Shown: one piece after another, positions 53,002 through 61,300 of the stretch | Layout of the letters: every line of letters begins with the position of its first letter | Position numbering within the stretch: the first letter of the stretch is position 1 | Made by a program: the position numbers and the translations under genes | The notes under the pieces: generated by a model | Told to the model about the DNA's origin: nothing | The model's database searches: none | What the model saw: the letters and a program-made list of their open reading frames with translations, nothing else | Source of the DNA: Sulfurimicrobium sp963741495 | GTDB taxonomy: Bacteria > Pseudomonadota > Gammaproteobacteria > Burkholderiales > Sulfuricellaceae | NCBI GenBank assembly: GCA_963741495.1 | Contig: CAVUID010000014.1 | Coordinates: forward strand, 1-64,000 | Reading direction: 5' to 3' | Length of the DNA: 64,000 bases

Positions 53002-54097
53002 ACGCCCAGGCTTTCCACAGCAGGGAAGCGCCACTTCCCAGCAGCAGGGCGCCGATCAGCTTGAGCATCTGCTCATTGGTCAGGCCGAGGTGGACCTTGT
53101 GGCCTATTTTCAGGCCAAGGGCCATGATCGGCAGGGCACCGATATAAGCCAGCAGCAGGCCGGGTTGCAGCAGCAAGCCGGTGACAAGGAACATGATCAG
53201 GCGCACCCCGCCGTCGATCAGAAACAGGCCCGAGAAAGTGGCGCGCAGTTCGACCTTGTCGCGCAGGCGGTGGGAAAGGTAAATGATGAAAGGCGGCCCG
53301 CCGGTGCCGAACAGCGCGCCCACCGTGCCGCCGCTCAGCCCCGCCGGGATCGCCCACCATTGCGAAGCGGGCTTGTCGCCATGCAGATTGAGGAGGTTGC
53401 GCACCCCGAAGACCATCACGAATACCCCCAGGCCGGTCAGCAGCGGCTCCTTGGGCAGGTTGATCAGCAGCGCCACGCCCAGCCCGATGCCGATCAGGCT
53501 GAAAGGAAGCAGAGGGCGGATTTCCTTCCAGTTGACGTGCTGTTTGGCCTTGTGGCCCATCACTACGGAGGCGGTGAAATCGAGCAGCAGAATGAACGGC
53601 ACCACAAACTGCAAAGGCAGCAAGTGCGCCAGCAAGGGCACCGCGATCAGCCCCGAGCCAAAACCTGAAATGCCGCGGATGAAGTAGGCCAGCGCAAGAA
53701 TGATGGGCGCGGCAATCAGCGCCTCAGTTGAGAATCCGGCTAGGATTTTGTCGCCCCGCTCAATGGTAATGCCCAGCCGCTTGACGCCGCGAATAAGGCC
53801 GAGCTTGGTGATGCTGATCCTGATCCAGGGCGTGCCGAATTCCTGCATCACGAGTTGCGCTAGATGTTCCGCCAGCGCCTCAACCAGCAGAAAATGTTTT
53901 TCAGCCAGCATCTGCTGAATACGCTCCACCACCTTGCCATAGTCGATGGTGTCGGCCACATCGTCACTGATGCCAGCGCGGCTGTGCGGCAGGCCGATTT
54001 CCAGGTCGAGCTGGATGGTTTGCGGTAATTCGCGTTCCCATGGATAAACGCCGATGATGGTTTCGGCCCTGAATTCGTTGAGGAAAATGATGTCCAT
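53000..54097 (-). CDS. folB: FolB dihydroneopterin aldolase fused to TauE/SafE-type membrane protein
   Basis: Residues 1-118 are a complete FolB (MDIIFLNEFRAETIIGVYPW, ISITKLGLIRGVKRLGITIE), which cleaves dihydroneopterin in folate synthesis. Residues about 124-365 form a polytopic TSUP (TauE/SafE) domain (IRGISGFGSGLIAVPLLAHL, GALFGTGGPPFIIYLSHRL), a family including sulfite and sulfur-compound exporters. The frame is open across the junction, and the TSUP part has no ATG, GTG or TTG of its own nearby. Removing one base from the T-run at 53746-53749 would put a TAG right after FolB, so the fusion could be an artefact. It is divergent from plsY, the usual folB neighbour. Confidence 0.8.
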   Translation of the reverse strand: MDIIFLNEFRAETIIGVYPWERELPQTIQLDLEIGLPHSRAGISDDVADTIDYGKVVERIQQMLAEKHFLLVEALAEHLAQLVMQEFGTPWIRISITKLGLIRGVKRLGITIERGDKILAGFSTEALIAAPIILALAYFIRGISGFGSGLIAVPLLAHLLPLQFVVPFILLLDFTASVVMGHKAKQHVNWKEIRPLLPFSLIGIGLGVALLINLPKEPLLTGLGVFVMVFGVRNLLNLHGDKPASQWWAIPAGLSGGTVGALFGTGGPPFIIYLSHRLRDKVELRATFSGLFLIDGGVRLIMFLVTGLLLQPGLLLAYIGALPIMALGLKIGHKVHLGLTNEQMLKLIGALLLGSGASLLWKAWA

Positions 54098-54174
54098 GGT
54101 GTATGGGCGCGATCGTTATGCGGGCGCCCCTTTTTGCCGTAAAATTCGAAGCTTGCGATTTTAAGTGATTTGTT

Positions 54175-54800
54175 ATGCCCTCGATAGTTTTTGTTGCCTC
54201 GCCTACCTGATCGGCTCCCTTTCCTTTGCCGTGATCGTGAGCAAAGCATTCGGCCTGGCCGATCCGCGCTCTTTCGGCTCGAAGAATCCGGGCGCCACCA
54301 ATGTTTTGCGCACCGGAAAAAAACTCGCCGCGGCGCTGACCCTGCTGGGCGATGCAGCAAAGGGCTGGCTGGCGGTTTTTCTGGCGATTGCTTATGGGCC
54401 GGATTACGGCATTGGGGAGGCGGGGGTTGCCGCTGTGGCGCTGGCCGTGTTCGTGGGGCACGTATACCCGGTGTTTTTCGGCTTTCACGGCGGCAAGGGA
54501 GTTGCCACGGCACTGGGCATCCTGCTGGCGCTTAATGCGTGGATGGGGTTGGCGGTGCTGGCCACCTGGCTACTGGCGACTTACATGTGGCGCACTTCAT
54601 CCCTTTCCGCCCTGATCGCTGCAGGCTTCGCGCCGCTGTACGGGATCACGATACTCGGGGCAAACAGTTACAGCCTGGCGGTCCTGCTGCTTTCGCTGTT
54701 GCTGGTGTGGCGCCACAAATCCAATATCCAGAACCTGTTGTCCGGCAAGGAAACCCGCCTCGGCGGGAAGCCGAAGCCGGGTGACTCGCCGCCGGAATAA
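54175..54800 (+). CDS. plsY: Glycerol-3-phosphate acyltransferase PlsY, likely N-terminal frameshift
   Basis: PlsY transfers acyl from acyl-phosphate to glycerol 3-phosphate in phospholipid synthesis. Family motifs are present: LAYLIGSLSFAV, SKNPGATNVLRTG, GHVYPVFFGFHGGKGVAT. The body is in the frame that starts at a GTG at 54165, giving an odd N-terminus (ICYALDSFCC). The ATG at 54175 reads MPSIVFVA in another frame; adding one base near 54196-54200 would join it to AYLIGS and give a normal membrane start of about 208 residues. I therefore suspect another indel. Confidence 0.85.
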
Positions 54801-54812
54801 AAGGGGGTGTCC

Positions 54813-55601
54813 ATGACCTGGTTCCAGAAAGAAATGGACTACGCGCGGGAAAATCTGGAGCAGGTTTCCCGCACCGCGATCGACCACGCCAGCGAGAAGC
54901 TGGATGGCGTGGTGCGCGAAGGCATTGCCCAGGCCAGTGGAGAAATGCGCGAAGTGGTGCTGGGCGCGAGCCGGGAGGTGGACGCCAAGCTCGACAAGAT
55001 TTCTGCCGAACTGCACAGCCAGCGCCAGTTTACCAAGTCAGACGTGAAGGAAATGGTGGATTACGCTGCGGATCGTCTGGGGGTCGCCATGGACGAGCGC
55101 ACCCGGGTGATGAAGTCGGAGATTACCGCCCTGATTCAGGAAAAGGTCGAGTATCTCAAACAGGAAGTGGATGCGTTTTTCATCCAGCGCCAGCAGGATC
55201 TGGCGCGTGAACGGCGCCGGCTGATTGCCAATGTGCTGATCGCGGTGACGGCCTCTGTTGCGATGGGCATCTTGTCCCTGATGTTTCACCGCGTCGGAGA
55301 AGGCAGCGTGGACATGCTGGGCATCTTCCGCATCGTGTTCGCCTCGCTCGGTGGCGGCTACCTGGTGTATCTGCTGGTCAACATGGTGATCAAATACCGT
55401 CGTATGTCCGAGCACCGCAAGGATTTTGTGTTCCTGACCATGAAGTACTGGGGCATTCTGCGGCCGGAGAGTCTGTTCAGCCATGCGCTGGTGGCAGTGA
55501 TTCTGCTCGTCTTTGGGGCGCTGCTGTTTTTTCCTGAATATCTTGGGCGCTGGCTGGGTAGTGAGACCTTGCTGCGCTGGGCGGCTCAGTTGAAGGGTTA
55601 G
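54813..55601 (+). CDS. Unknown coiled-coil protein with three C-terminal membrane helices
   Basis: The 262-residue protein starts at ATG 54813, six bases after AAGGGGG. The first 135 residues are charged and helical, with heptad-like spacing (ENLEQVSRTAIDHASEKL, REVDAKLDKISAELHSQ). Hydrophobic segments follow at about 139-158, 168-193 and 223-241. It has no signal peptide, so the helical part is probably cytoplasmic. I do not recognise the family. It lies 12 bases after plsY and is likely co-transcribed with it, which hints at a membrane or envelope role but no more. Confidence 0.75.
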   Translation: MTWFQKEMDYARENLEQVSRTAIDHASEKLDGVVREGIAQASGEMREVVLGASREVDAKLDKISAELHSQRQFTKSDVKEMVDYAADRLGVAMDERTRVMKSEITALIQEKVEYLKQEVDAFFIQRQQDLARERRRLIANVLIAVTASVAMGILSLMFHRVGEGSVDMLGIFRIVFASLGGGYLVYLLVNMVIKYRRMSEHRKDFVFLTMKYWGILRPESLFSHALVAVILLVFGALLFFPEYLGRWLGSETLLRWAAQLKG

Positions 55602-55619
55602 CCTGGCGCTTCCACAAAC

Positions 55620-55657
55620 GTAGGTCGGGTTTTAACCCGACATGTCGGGCTAGTTAG
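55620..55657. repeat. Palindromic intergenic repeat, family R1 (copy 2)
   Basis: GTAGGTCGGGTTTTAACCCG followed by ACATGTCGGGCTAGTTAGG matches the first half of the R1 repeat. The second half is degenerate. It lies between the convergent unknown membrane-protein gene and tsaD and overlaps the end of tsaD. Confidence 0.75.
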
Positions 55658-56683
55658 GCGCAGCCAGCGTTTCCAGATCCCATCTCGGCTTGATCGGGAA
55701 ATTCATGGTGTGGCGGCCTTCGTGGCGCAGGCGCATCGCGCCGGCAAAGGCGATCATTGCGCCGTTGTCGGTGCAGAATTCCAGCTTGGGGTAGAACACC
55801 TCGAATTTCTTTTTTGCCGCGGCATGGCTGAGCCCTTCCCTGAGCTGCTTGTTGGCGCCCACGCCGCCCGCCACGACCAGGCGCGACAGGCCGCTTTGCC
55901 TGAGCGCGGCAACCGATTTCTTGGTCAGCACTTCCACGATGGCTTCCTGAAAGGCGCAGGCAGATGTCGGCCCGGGTCTGTTCGTCCAGTTCCTTTCCGT
56001 CTGCCGTCTGTTGTCTGACCAGAGTCAGGACCGCGGTCTTGAGACCGCTGAAGCTGAAATTCAGGTCGCCGCTTTTGAGCATCGGGCGCGGCAGGGTGAA
56101 GCGGCCAGGCGCGCCTTGCTGTGCCAGCTTCGATAGCGCCGGACCGCCCGGATAGCCCAGCCCCAGCAGCTTGGCGGTCTTGTCGAAGGCTTCGCCGGCA
56201 GCATCGTCGAGCGTGTCTCCGAGCGTGACGTACTGGCCGATGCCGGTGACTTCCATCAGTTGGCGAATGGCCGCCGGAAACCAGCAGCGCAATGAAAGGG
56301 AACTCGGGCGGATTTTCTTCCAGCAGCGGTGCCAGCAGGTGGCCTTCGAGGTGGTGCACGCCGACAGTCGGCACCTTGAGAGCGAAAGCCAGCGCGGCGG
56401 CGATACTCGCGCCCACCAGCAGTGCACCGGCCAGCCCAGGCCCTTCGGTGTAGGCAATGCCTTCAATATCCTCAAGGGTGCAATCCGCTTCCTTCAGCAC
56501 CTGGCGGGTGAGCGGCAGGACGCGGCGGATATGGTCGCGCGAGGCGAGTTCCGGCACCACGCCGCCGTATTCGGCGTGCATCGCCACCTGGGAATGCAGG
56601 GCGTGAGAAAGCAGGCCGCGCTCCGTGTGGTAGAGCGCAACGCCGGTTTCATCGCAGGAGGATTCGATTCCCAGAACTAGCAT
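55650..56683 (-). pseudogene. tsaD: tRNA threonylcarbamoyladenosine transferase TsaD, two frameshifts
   Basis: TsaD makes t6A37 of tRNAs reading ANN codons and is essential in most bacteria. The N-terminus (MLVLGIESSCDETGVALYHT), metal-binding histidines (VHHLEGHLLAP) and later motifs (SFSGLKTAVLTLV, VVAGGVGANKQLREGL, FCTDNGAMIAFAG) are all present. The frame breaks at GG 56262-56263 and near 55957-55962. Removing one base at each place gives 343 residues, the standard length. Two breaks in an essential, otherwise well-conserved gene are strong evidence that this assembly contains consensus errors. Confidence 0.92.
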
Positions 56684-56691
56684 GGGGCGGA

Positions 56692-58126
56692 TTATACGCA
56701 ATCCACAATCTTGAGGGTGCGGCTAATCAGCAAGTCGATTTCTTCTTCGCTGATGATATACGGTGGCATGAAATACACGGTGTTACCCATCGGGCGCAGC
56801 AGCAATTCCTGTTGCAGCGCCTGCTGGTAGAAGGTGCGCGAAAAGTGCGGCGTGCTGCTTTCGACCTCGAACGCCCAGATCATGCCGGTGTGGCGAAAGT
56901 TTTTCACTCTGGGATGTTCGCTCAGCGGAAGTGCTGCCTGGTTGAAATAAGCGGCCTTTAAGCGATTGGCTTCGATCACCTTGTCCTGCTCGAAGATGTC
57001 CAGTGTCGCCAGCGCGGCGCGGCAGGCCAGCGCGTTGCCGGTGTAGGAGTGGGAATGCAGGAAACCTTTGGCCGTTTCATCGTGGTAAAACGCCTGAAAA
57101 ACCTCATCGGTGGTCAGCACGGCCGAGAGCGGCAGATAGCCGCCAGTGATGCCTTTAGACAAGCACATGAAATCGGGCCGGATGCCGGCTTGTTCAAAGG
57201 CGAATAGGGTTCCGGTGCGGCCAGAAGCGCTGCTCCCGGACTCGGTGGGCGCGGAGCGCCGGGTGCGGGAAGGGGGCGCGGTTTCGGCATGCGTATCTGT
57301 CGATGAACGTATATTGGCTTGATCAAAGGCGAACATGGTTCCGGTGCGGCCGAAACCCACCGCAATTTCATCGGCAATCAGATGGATGTTGAATTCGTCG
57401 CAGATCGCCCGCGCCTGGCGCAGATACTCTGCATCGTACATGCCCATGCCTGCTGCGCCCTGCACCAGCGGTTCGATGATGAATGCCGCAGTTGTCGGCA
57501 TGGTGCTGTTCCAGGTGGGTGCGCAGGTGTCCGGCGCAGCGAATTGCATAATCCCTGGGCGATTCCCCGGCTTCGGCATGGCGCCAGTCAGGCGTTGGTA
57601 CTTGCGTGCTTTGCCGCAGCAGCGGTGCATAGGTGTCCTTGAACAGCGCGACATCGGTAACCGAAAGCGCACCGATGGTTTCGCCGTGATAGCTGTTTTG
57701 CAGGCTGATGAAGCGGGTTTTTTCTGGCTGGCCGCTATTGCGCCAGTAATGGAAGCTCATCTTCAGGGCAATTTCAGTTGCCGAGGCGCCATCCGAGCCG
57801 TAAAAGCAGTGCCCCAGACCGGTAAGGCCTGACAGGCGTTCGGAAAGCTCGATCACCGGCTGGTGCGTGAAACCGGCCAGAATCACGTGTTCCAGCTTGT
57901 CCAGTTGATCCTTGAGCGCCGCATTGATGCGCGGGTTGCAATGGCCGAACAGGTTGACCCACCACGAACTGATGGCATCGAGATAGCGCTTGCCCTCGAA
58001 ATCGTACAGCCACATGCCCTGCCCCCGGGCAATGGGGACAAGCGGCAGGGTCTCGAACTGTTTCATCTGGCTGCATGGATGCCACACGGCATTAAGGCTG
58101 CGCTGCAGGAAGTCTTCGTTTTTCAT
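56692..58126 (-). pseudogene. bioA: BioA aminotransferase with in-frame insertion and one frameshift
   Basis: BioA is a PLP enzyme that makes 7,8-diaminopelargonate in biotin synthesis. FLQRSLNAVWHPCSQMK, GRYLDAISSWW-type and FYGSDGASATEIALKM motifs lie N-terminally, and LIADEIAVGFGRTGTMFAF and MCLSKGITGGYLPLSAV C-terminally. The frame shifts near 57490; dropping one base joins HHADN to AAFIIEPLVQGAAG. Between GFGRTG and the PLP-lysine segment lies a 43-codon in-frame insertion absent from normal BioA, flanked by a 34-base imperfect repeat. The corrected length is 477 residues instead of about 434. Confidence 0.88.
57189..57351. repeat. Imperfect direct repeat flanking a palindromic insert in bioA
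   Basis: Two 34-base copies (57189-57222 and 57318-57351, 31 of 34 identical) flank a 95-base GC-rich segment containing the palindrome GGCGCGGAGCGCC. Both copies encode the GRTGT-FAF segment of BioA. The repeat unit is 129 bases, a multiple of three, so the reading frame is kept. Confidence 0.85.
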
Positions 58127-58423
58127 GGGTGAATAATTGATTTATTGATCGATCTGCAGGTTAAGGCCATTGCTTCTTTGCTTATCCGGTGGGCGCGAAC
58201 TGCATAAATTTGGAGTCTACGCCATCAGGCGGGGAATCGCACAGCGAGGCATTCAGGTTTAGATATGCCCTAAATAGTTGAGCGTCATTTGGCATACCGG
58301 CTTGGCAGCCATGAAATACAGTGTTTGCTTTATCGCAAGCTTACGTTCTCGACTCTATTCTTGATCCAAGACCGCAGCAACCGTGTCCTTTCGGTTGCTG
58401 GTATAGACCAAAGGAGAAAGAAA
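58127..58423. other. Divergent intergenic region between bioA and dsrA
   Basis: This gap of about 300 bases separates divergent bioA and dsrA. An open frame running into dsrA from 58289 has no ribosome binding site and is not taken as coding. No clear operator or convincing promoter was recognised by eye. Confidence 0.5.
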
Positions 58424-59716
58424 ATGAGCAAGAAAAAATCAATTACCCCCATGCTGGATGAACTGGAGTCTGGGCCGTGGCCCAGCTTTGTCACCGGGAT
58501 CAAGCGTCTGGCCGAGAAAAACCCCATGGCGTCAGGATTGCTGGGGCAGCTTGAGCATTCCTACAAAACCCGCCGAGGCTACTGGAAAGGCGGCACGGTT
58601 GGCGTGTTCGGCTATGGTGGGGGCGTCATTCCGCGCTTTACTGAACTCAAGGATGAAAACGACAAGCCCTTGTTTCCGGAGGCGGCCGAATTCCACACGC
58701 TGCGAGTTCAGCCACCTGCCGGGATGCATTACGACACCCAGACCTTGCGACAATTCGCCGATATCTGGGAGCAATATGGTTCAGGGCTGATTGCTTTCCA
58801 CGGGCAGTCTGGCGACATCATGTTTCAGGGCATTACGAGCGAAAAACTTCAGCCTGCATGGGAAGCCATCAATGCGATGGGGTTCGATTTGGGAGGCGCG
58901 GGGCCGGCCTTGCGCACATCCATGTCATGCGTCGGCGCGTCACGTTGCGAAATGTCCTGCTATGACGAAGCGAAAGCCCTGCGCACCGTGATCAACAGCA
59001 ATCTGGACGATATGCACCGGCCATCCCTGCCCTACAAGTTCAAGTTCAAGTTTTCCGGCTGCCCGAATGATTGCGTGAACTCAATTCAGCGCTCGGACAT
59101 GGCCACCATTGGTATCTGGCGGGACAACATTCAGGTCAATGAACAGCTGGCGCGCGACTACCTGAAAACCCACGGCATGGGGAAACTGGTCAATGATGTG
59201 ATCAGGAAGTGTCCCACTCAGGCGATTACGCTGGCAAAAAAAGGCGAAACGCTTTCCGGTGACAGTATCTCCAGCGTGGCGGTGGATGATGAAAATGTGT
59301 TGCAGATCGAGAATCACGATTGCGTCCGCTGTATGCACTGCCTGAATGTCATGCCTGGCGCCTTGTTGCCGGGCAAAGACAAGGGGGTGACGGTGCTGGT
59401 GGGCGGGAAAAGCGTGCTGAAAATCGGTGCGACCATGGGAACGGTAATCATCCCGTTCATGAAGCTGGAGTCGGATGAGGATTTCGAAAAACTTCAGAAT
59501 CTCTCTCGCAGTATTCTGGATTTTTTCGCCGAGAATGCCCTCGAGCACGAACGCACAGGTGAAATGATCGAACGCATCGGTTTGGTGAATTTCCTGGAAG
59601 GAATCGGGATTGAGATTAGCCCGGAAATGATCACGCATCCAAGATCAAATCCCTATGCGCGGATGGATGATTGGGATGAAGAAGTTGAAAAATGGAATCG
59701 GCGCGCTTCCGCTTAG
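58424..59716 (+). CDS. dsrA: Reverse-type dissimilatory sulfite reductase alpha subunit DsrA
   Basis: DsrA with DsrB forms the sirohaem enzyme that, in sulfur oxidisers, releases sulfite from DsrC-bound sulfur in the cytoplasm. The 430-residue protein begins MSKKKSITPMLDELESGPWP behind AAGGAGA. The sirohaem and [4Fe-4S] cysteines are in SCVGASRC (C-x5-C) and GCPNDC (C-x3-C), and the inserted ferredoxin domain has CVRCMHCLNVMP. The oxidative (reverse) type is inferred from the overall resemblance to betaproteobacterial proteins and the sox genes nearby. No dsrB follows; a palindromic repeat and a toxin-antitoxin pair do. Confidence 0.93.
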   Translation: MSKKKSITPMLDELESGPWPSFVTGIKRLAEKNPMASGLLGQLEHSYKTRRGYWKGGTVGVFGYGGGVIPRFTELKDENDKPLFPEAAEFHTLRVQPPAGMHYDTQTLRQFADIWEQYGSGLIAFHGQSGDIMFQGITSEKLQPAWEAINAMGFDLGGAGPALRTSMSCVGASRCEMSCYDEAKALRTVINSNLDDMHRPSLPYKFKFKFSGCPNDCVNSIQRSDMATIGIWRDNIQVNEQLARDYLKTHGMGKLVNDVIRKCPTQAITLAKKGETLSGDSISSVAVDDENVLQIENHDCVRCMHCLNVMPGALLPGKDKGVTVLVGGKSVLKIGATMGTVIIPFMKLESDEDFEKLQNLSRSILDFFAENALEHERTGEMIERIGLVNFLEGIGIEISPEMITHPRSNPYARMDDWDEEVEKWNRRASA

Positions 59717-59749
59717 GAAAGGTCAGAACAAGTGAGCACGGTCTTGCGG

Positions 59750-59791
59750 GCGAAGCAATCTTGTTTTTCGACGAGTTGAAGGATTGCTTCG
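59750..59791. repeat. Palindromic repeat related to family R2, after dsrA
   Basis: GCGAAGCAATC and GATTGCTTCGC form inverted arms around a central TTGTTTTTCGACGAGTTGAAG. The arms match the core of the repeat at 42354-42419. It lies about 35 bases after dsrA, exactly where dsrB would be expected. Confidence 0.7.
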
Positions 59792-59908
59792 CCACTGCGT
59801 TCCTCGTGATAACCACTTATTCAGGTTCGCCTAGACGCCAATGCCGCCGTGCACCATGAGTCATGAATTTAGCGGCGCAGTGATACTTAATGAGAGGGTG
59901 TCTCAAAT

Positions 59909-59954
59909 TTGTGCAAATCGAACATTAATTGTCTATAATATGCATTATGCACAA
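59909..59954 (+). promoter_or_regulatory. Promoter and inverted-repeat operator of the Xre-RES operon
   Basis: TATAAT (59934-59939) forms a consensus -10, with TTGTGC (59909-59914) 19 bases upstream as a weak -35. TTGTGCA (59909-59915) and TGCACAA (59948-59954) form an inverted repeat that brackets the promoter. This is the arrangement expected for autorepression by the Xre-type antitoxin. Confidence 0.55.
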
Positions 59955-59978
59955 TCCATATTAGAGAAAGGGCCTAAA

Positions 59979-60338
59979 ATGAACCTCGCCGCCATTCAGG
60001 ACATCGACAAAGCCAGCGTCCTCGCAGAAGCACTCATCAATGCCGGAAAAAATCTAGGCCTGAACCAAGCCTATTTGGGAGACATCATTGGCAAGGATCG
60101 CTCCGCCATCAGCCGTGGACGGATTGAACCGGGCAGTAAAGCCGGTGAATTGGCGCTGCTGTTTATCCGCTGCTACCGCGCCCTTTACGTCCTGGTGGGG
60201 GGAAATTACCAGCAGATGCAGCATTGGATGCAAACAGAAAACATCCATACAGGCGGCATACCGGCTGAGCAGGCAAAAACGGTACAAGGCCTGGTCACTG
60301 TGCTGGAATACCTGGATGCTATGCGGGGAAAACTGTAA
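59979..60338 (+). CDS. Xre/MbcA/ParS-type antitoxin
   Basis: The 119-residue protein has an N-terminal helix-turn-helix region (LGLNQAYLGDIIGKDRSAIS) and a C-terminal toxin-binding domain of the MbcA/ParS/Xre type (ALLFIRCYRALYVLVGGN and the final helices). The start is ATG 59979 after AGAAAGGG. An in-frame ATG lies 13 codons earlier without a ribosome binding site. The adjacent RES-domain gene makes this an Xre-RES toxin-antitoxin pair. It probably represses its own promoter through the flanking inverted repeat. Confidence 0.85.
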   Translation: MNLAAIQDIDKASVLAEALINAGKNLGLNQAYLGDIIGKDRSAISRGRIEPGSKAGELALLFIRCYRALYVLVGGNYQQMQHWMQTENIHTGGIPAEQAKTVQGLVTVLEYLDAMRGKL

Positions 60339-61085
60339 GTGGTGGACTGGAATGCCTGCCTGGCAGACGCCAAGCAGGTCAAACTCTCAGGCAGCTTGCT
60401 TCGTCTCGTGGAAAGCCAGGAACAGGTGGCCACACACCAGCTTGTCAGTTCACTTGACCGGCAGGCCGCACTCGAAGACATGCTGGAAGCAACCAAGCCG
60501 CCTTTACGCAAAGGTTCCGAAGGCCTTCATTATCTCCTGGCCACGCCGTTTCGCTACCCGCCCCTGAAGCATGGTTCCCGCTTTGGCTCGCGCAACGAAC
60601 CCAGTCTGTTTTACGGTTCTCAGGAAACCAGGACTGTCCTTATGGAAGCAGCCTACTACCGCTTCGTGTTCTGGTCTGGCATGACGACACCTCCATTCGG
60701 CAAGTTAGACACCCAGCACACTCTATTCGAGGCAAGCTATCAGACTGACAGGGGCTTCAGGCTACAAGCGCCGCCGTTCGCAACATATCGTGCCGAACTC
60801 ACCCATCCCGCTGATTACCAGGCCAGCCAGGAACTCGGTGCTATCCTGCGAAAAGGCGGCATCCAAGCCTTTGAATTTACGTCAGCTCGTAATCCTGAAG
60901 GAGGCATCAATGTTGCACTGTTCACACCCGAAGCCTTCCCTGGAAAAAAACCCATTTCACAAGAACCCTGGTTCTGCGAATTAACGGGAGGGCGAGTCAG
61001 ATTCCATGCCACCCACGGCACAGGTATCCATGAATTTCCTATTGAGATTTTTCTGGTGGGCGGCAAACTTCCGCAGCCCGCTTAA
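60339..61085 (+). CDS. RES-domain toxin
   Basis: RES toxins of Xre-RES modules degrade NAD+. The 248-residue protein has the RES signature residues in RFGSRNEPSLFYGSQETRT (Arg, Tyr, Glu) and a later FEFTSARNPEGGINVALF with the conserved serine region. It begins with GTG immediately after the antitoxin stop (a second GTG follows), typical of coupled pairs. It is slightly longer than compact RES toxins because of an N-terminal extension of about 65 residues. Confidence 0.85.
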   Translation: MVDWNACLADAKQVKLSGSLLRLVESQEQVATHQLVSSLDRQAALEDMLEATKPPLRKGSEGLHYLLATPFRYPPLKHGSRFGSRNEPSLFYGSQETRTVLMEAAYYRFVFWSGMTTPPFGKLDTQHTLFEASYQTDRGFRLQAPPFATYRAELTHPADYQASQELGAILRKGGIQAFEFTSARNPEGGINVALFTPEAFPGKKPISQEPWFCELTGGRVRFHATHGTGIHEFPIEIFLVGGKLPQPA

Positions 61086-61300
61086 ATAAAGATAATTAAT
61101 GGCTTGGACAGCAAGATGATTGGTTGGAGATTAGCGTGCGTTAAGTCCGTTTTCAATCACTGAATCCGGATGCCCGTTTTTATTAAATGTTAGTAAGAGC
61201 TACCGCTGGATACATTGACCACTGTAATGGCGGACTATCAACTTTATTGGCAAAGCTATCAACATTATTGGCGAACGACAACAATTTCATTCGAATGCCC
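61086..61300. other. Intergenic region with tandem 21-base repeats
   Basis: The gap before the groES promoter has no gene. It holds two imperfect 21-base tandem units at 61235-61255 and 61256-61276 (CTATCAACTTTATTGGCAAAG and a variant with 18 of 21 matches), AT-rich relative to the surroundings. They resemble spaced protein-binding sites such as those at transposon ends, but no partner was found. Confidence 0.5.

Noticed and set aside
57189..57351. Diversity-generating retroelement variable/template repeat in bioA
   Set aside because: The three mismatches are not biased to adenine, both copies lie inside the same gene, and no reverse transcriptase is present.
58289..58423. N-terminal extension of dsrA
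   Set aside because: The segment has no ribosome binding site at its start, while AAGGAGA precedes the ATG at 58424, whose product begins like other DsrA proteins.
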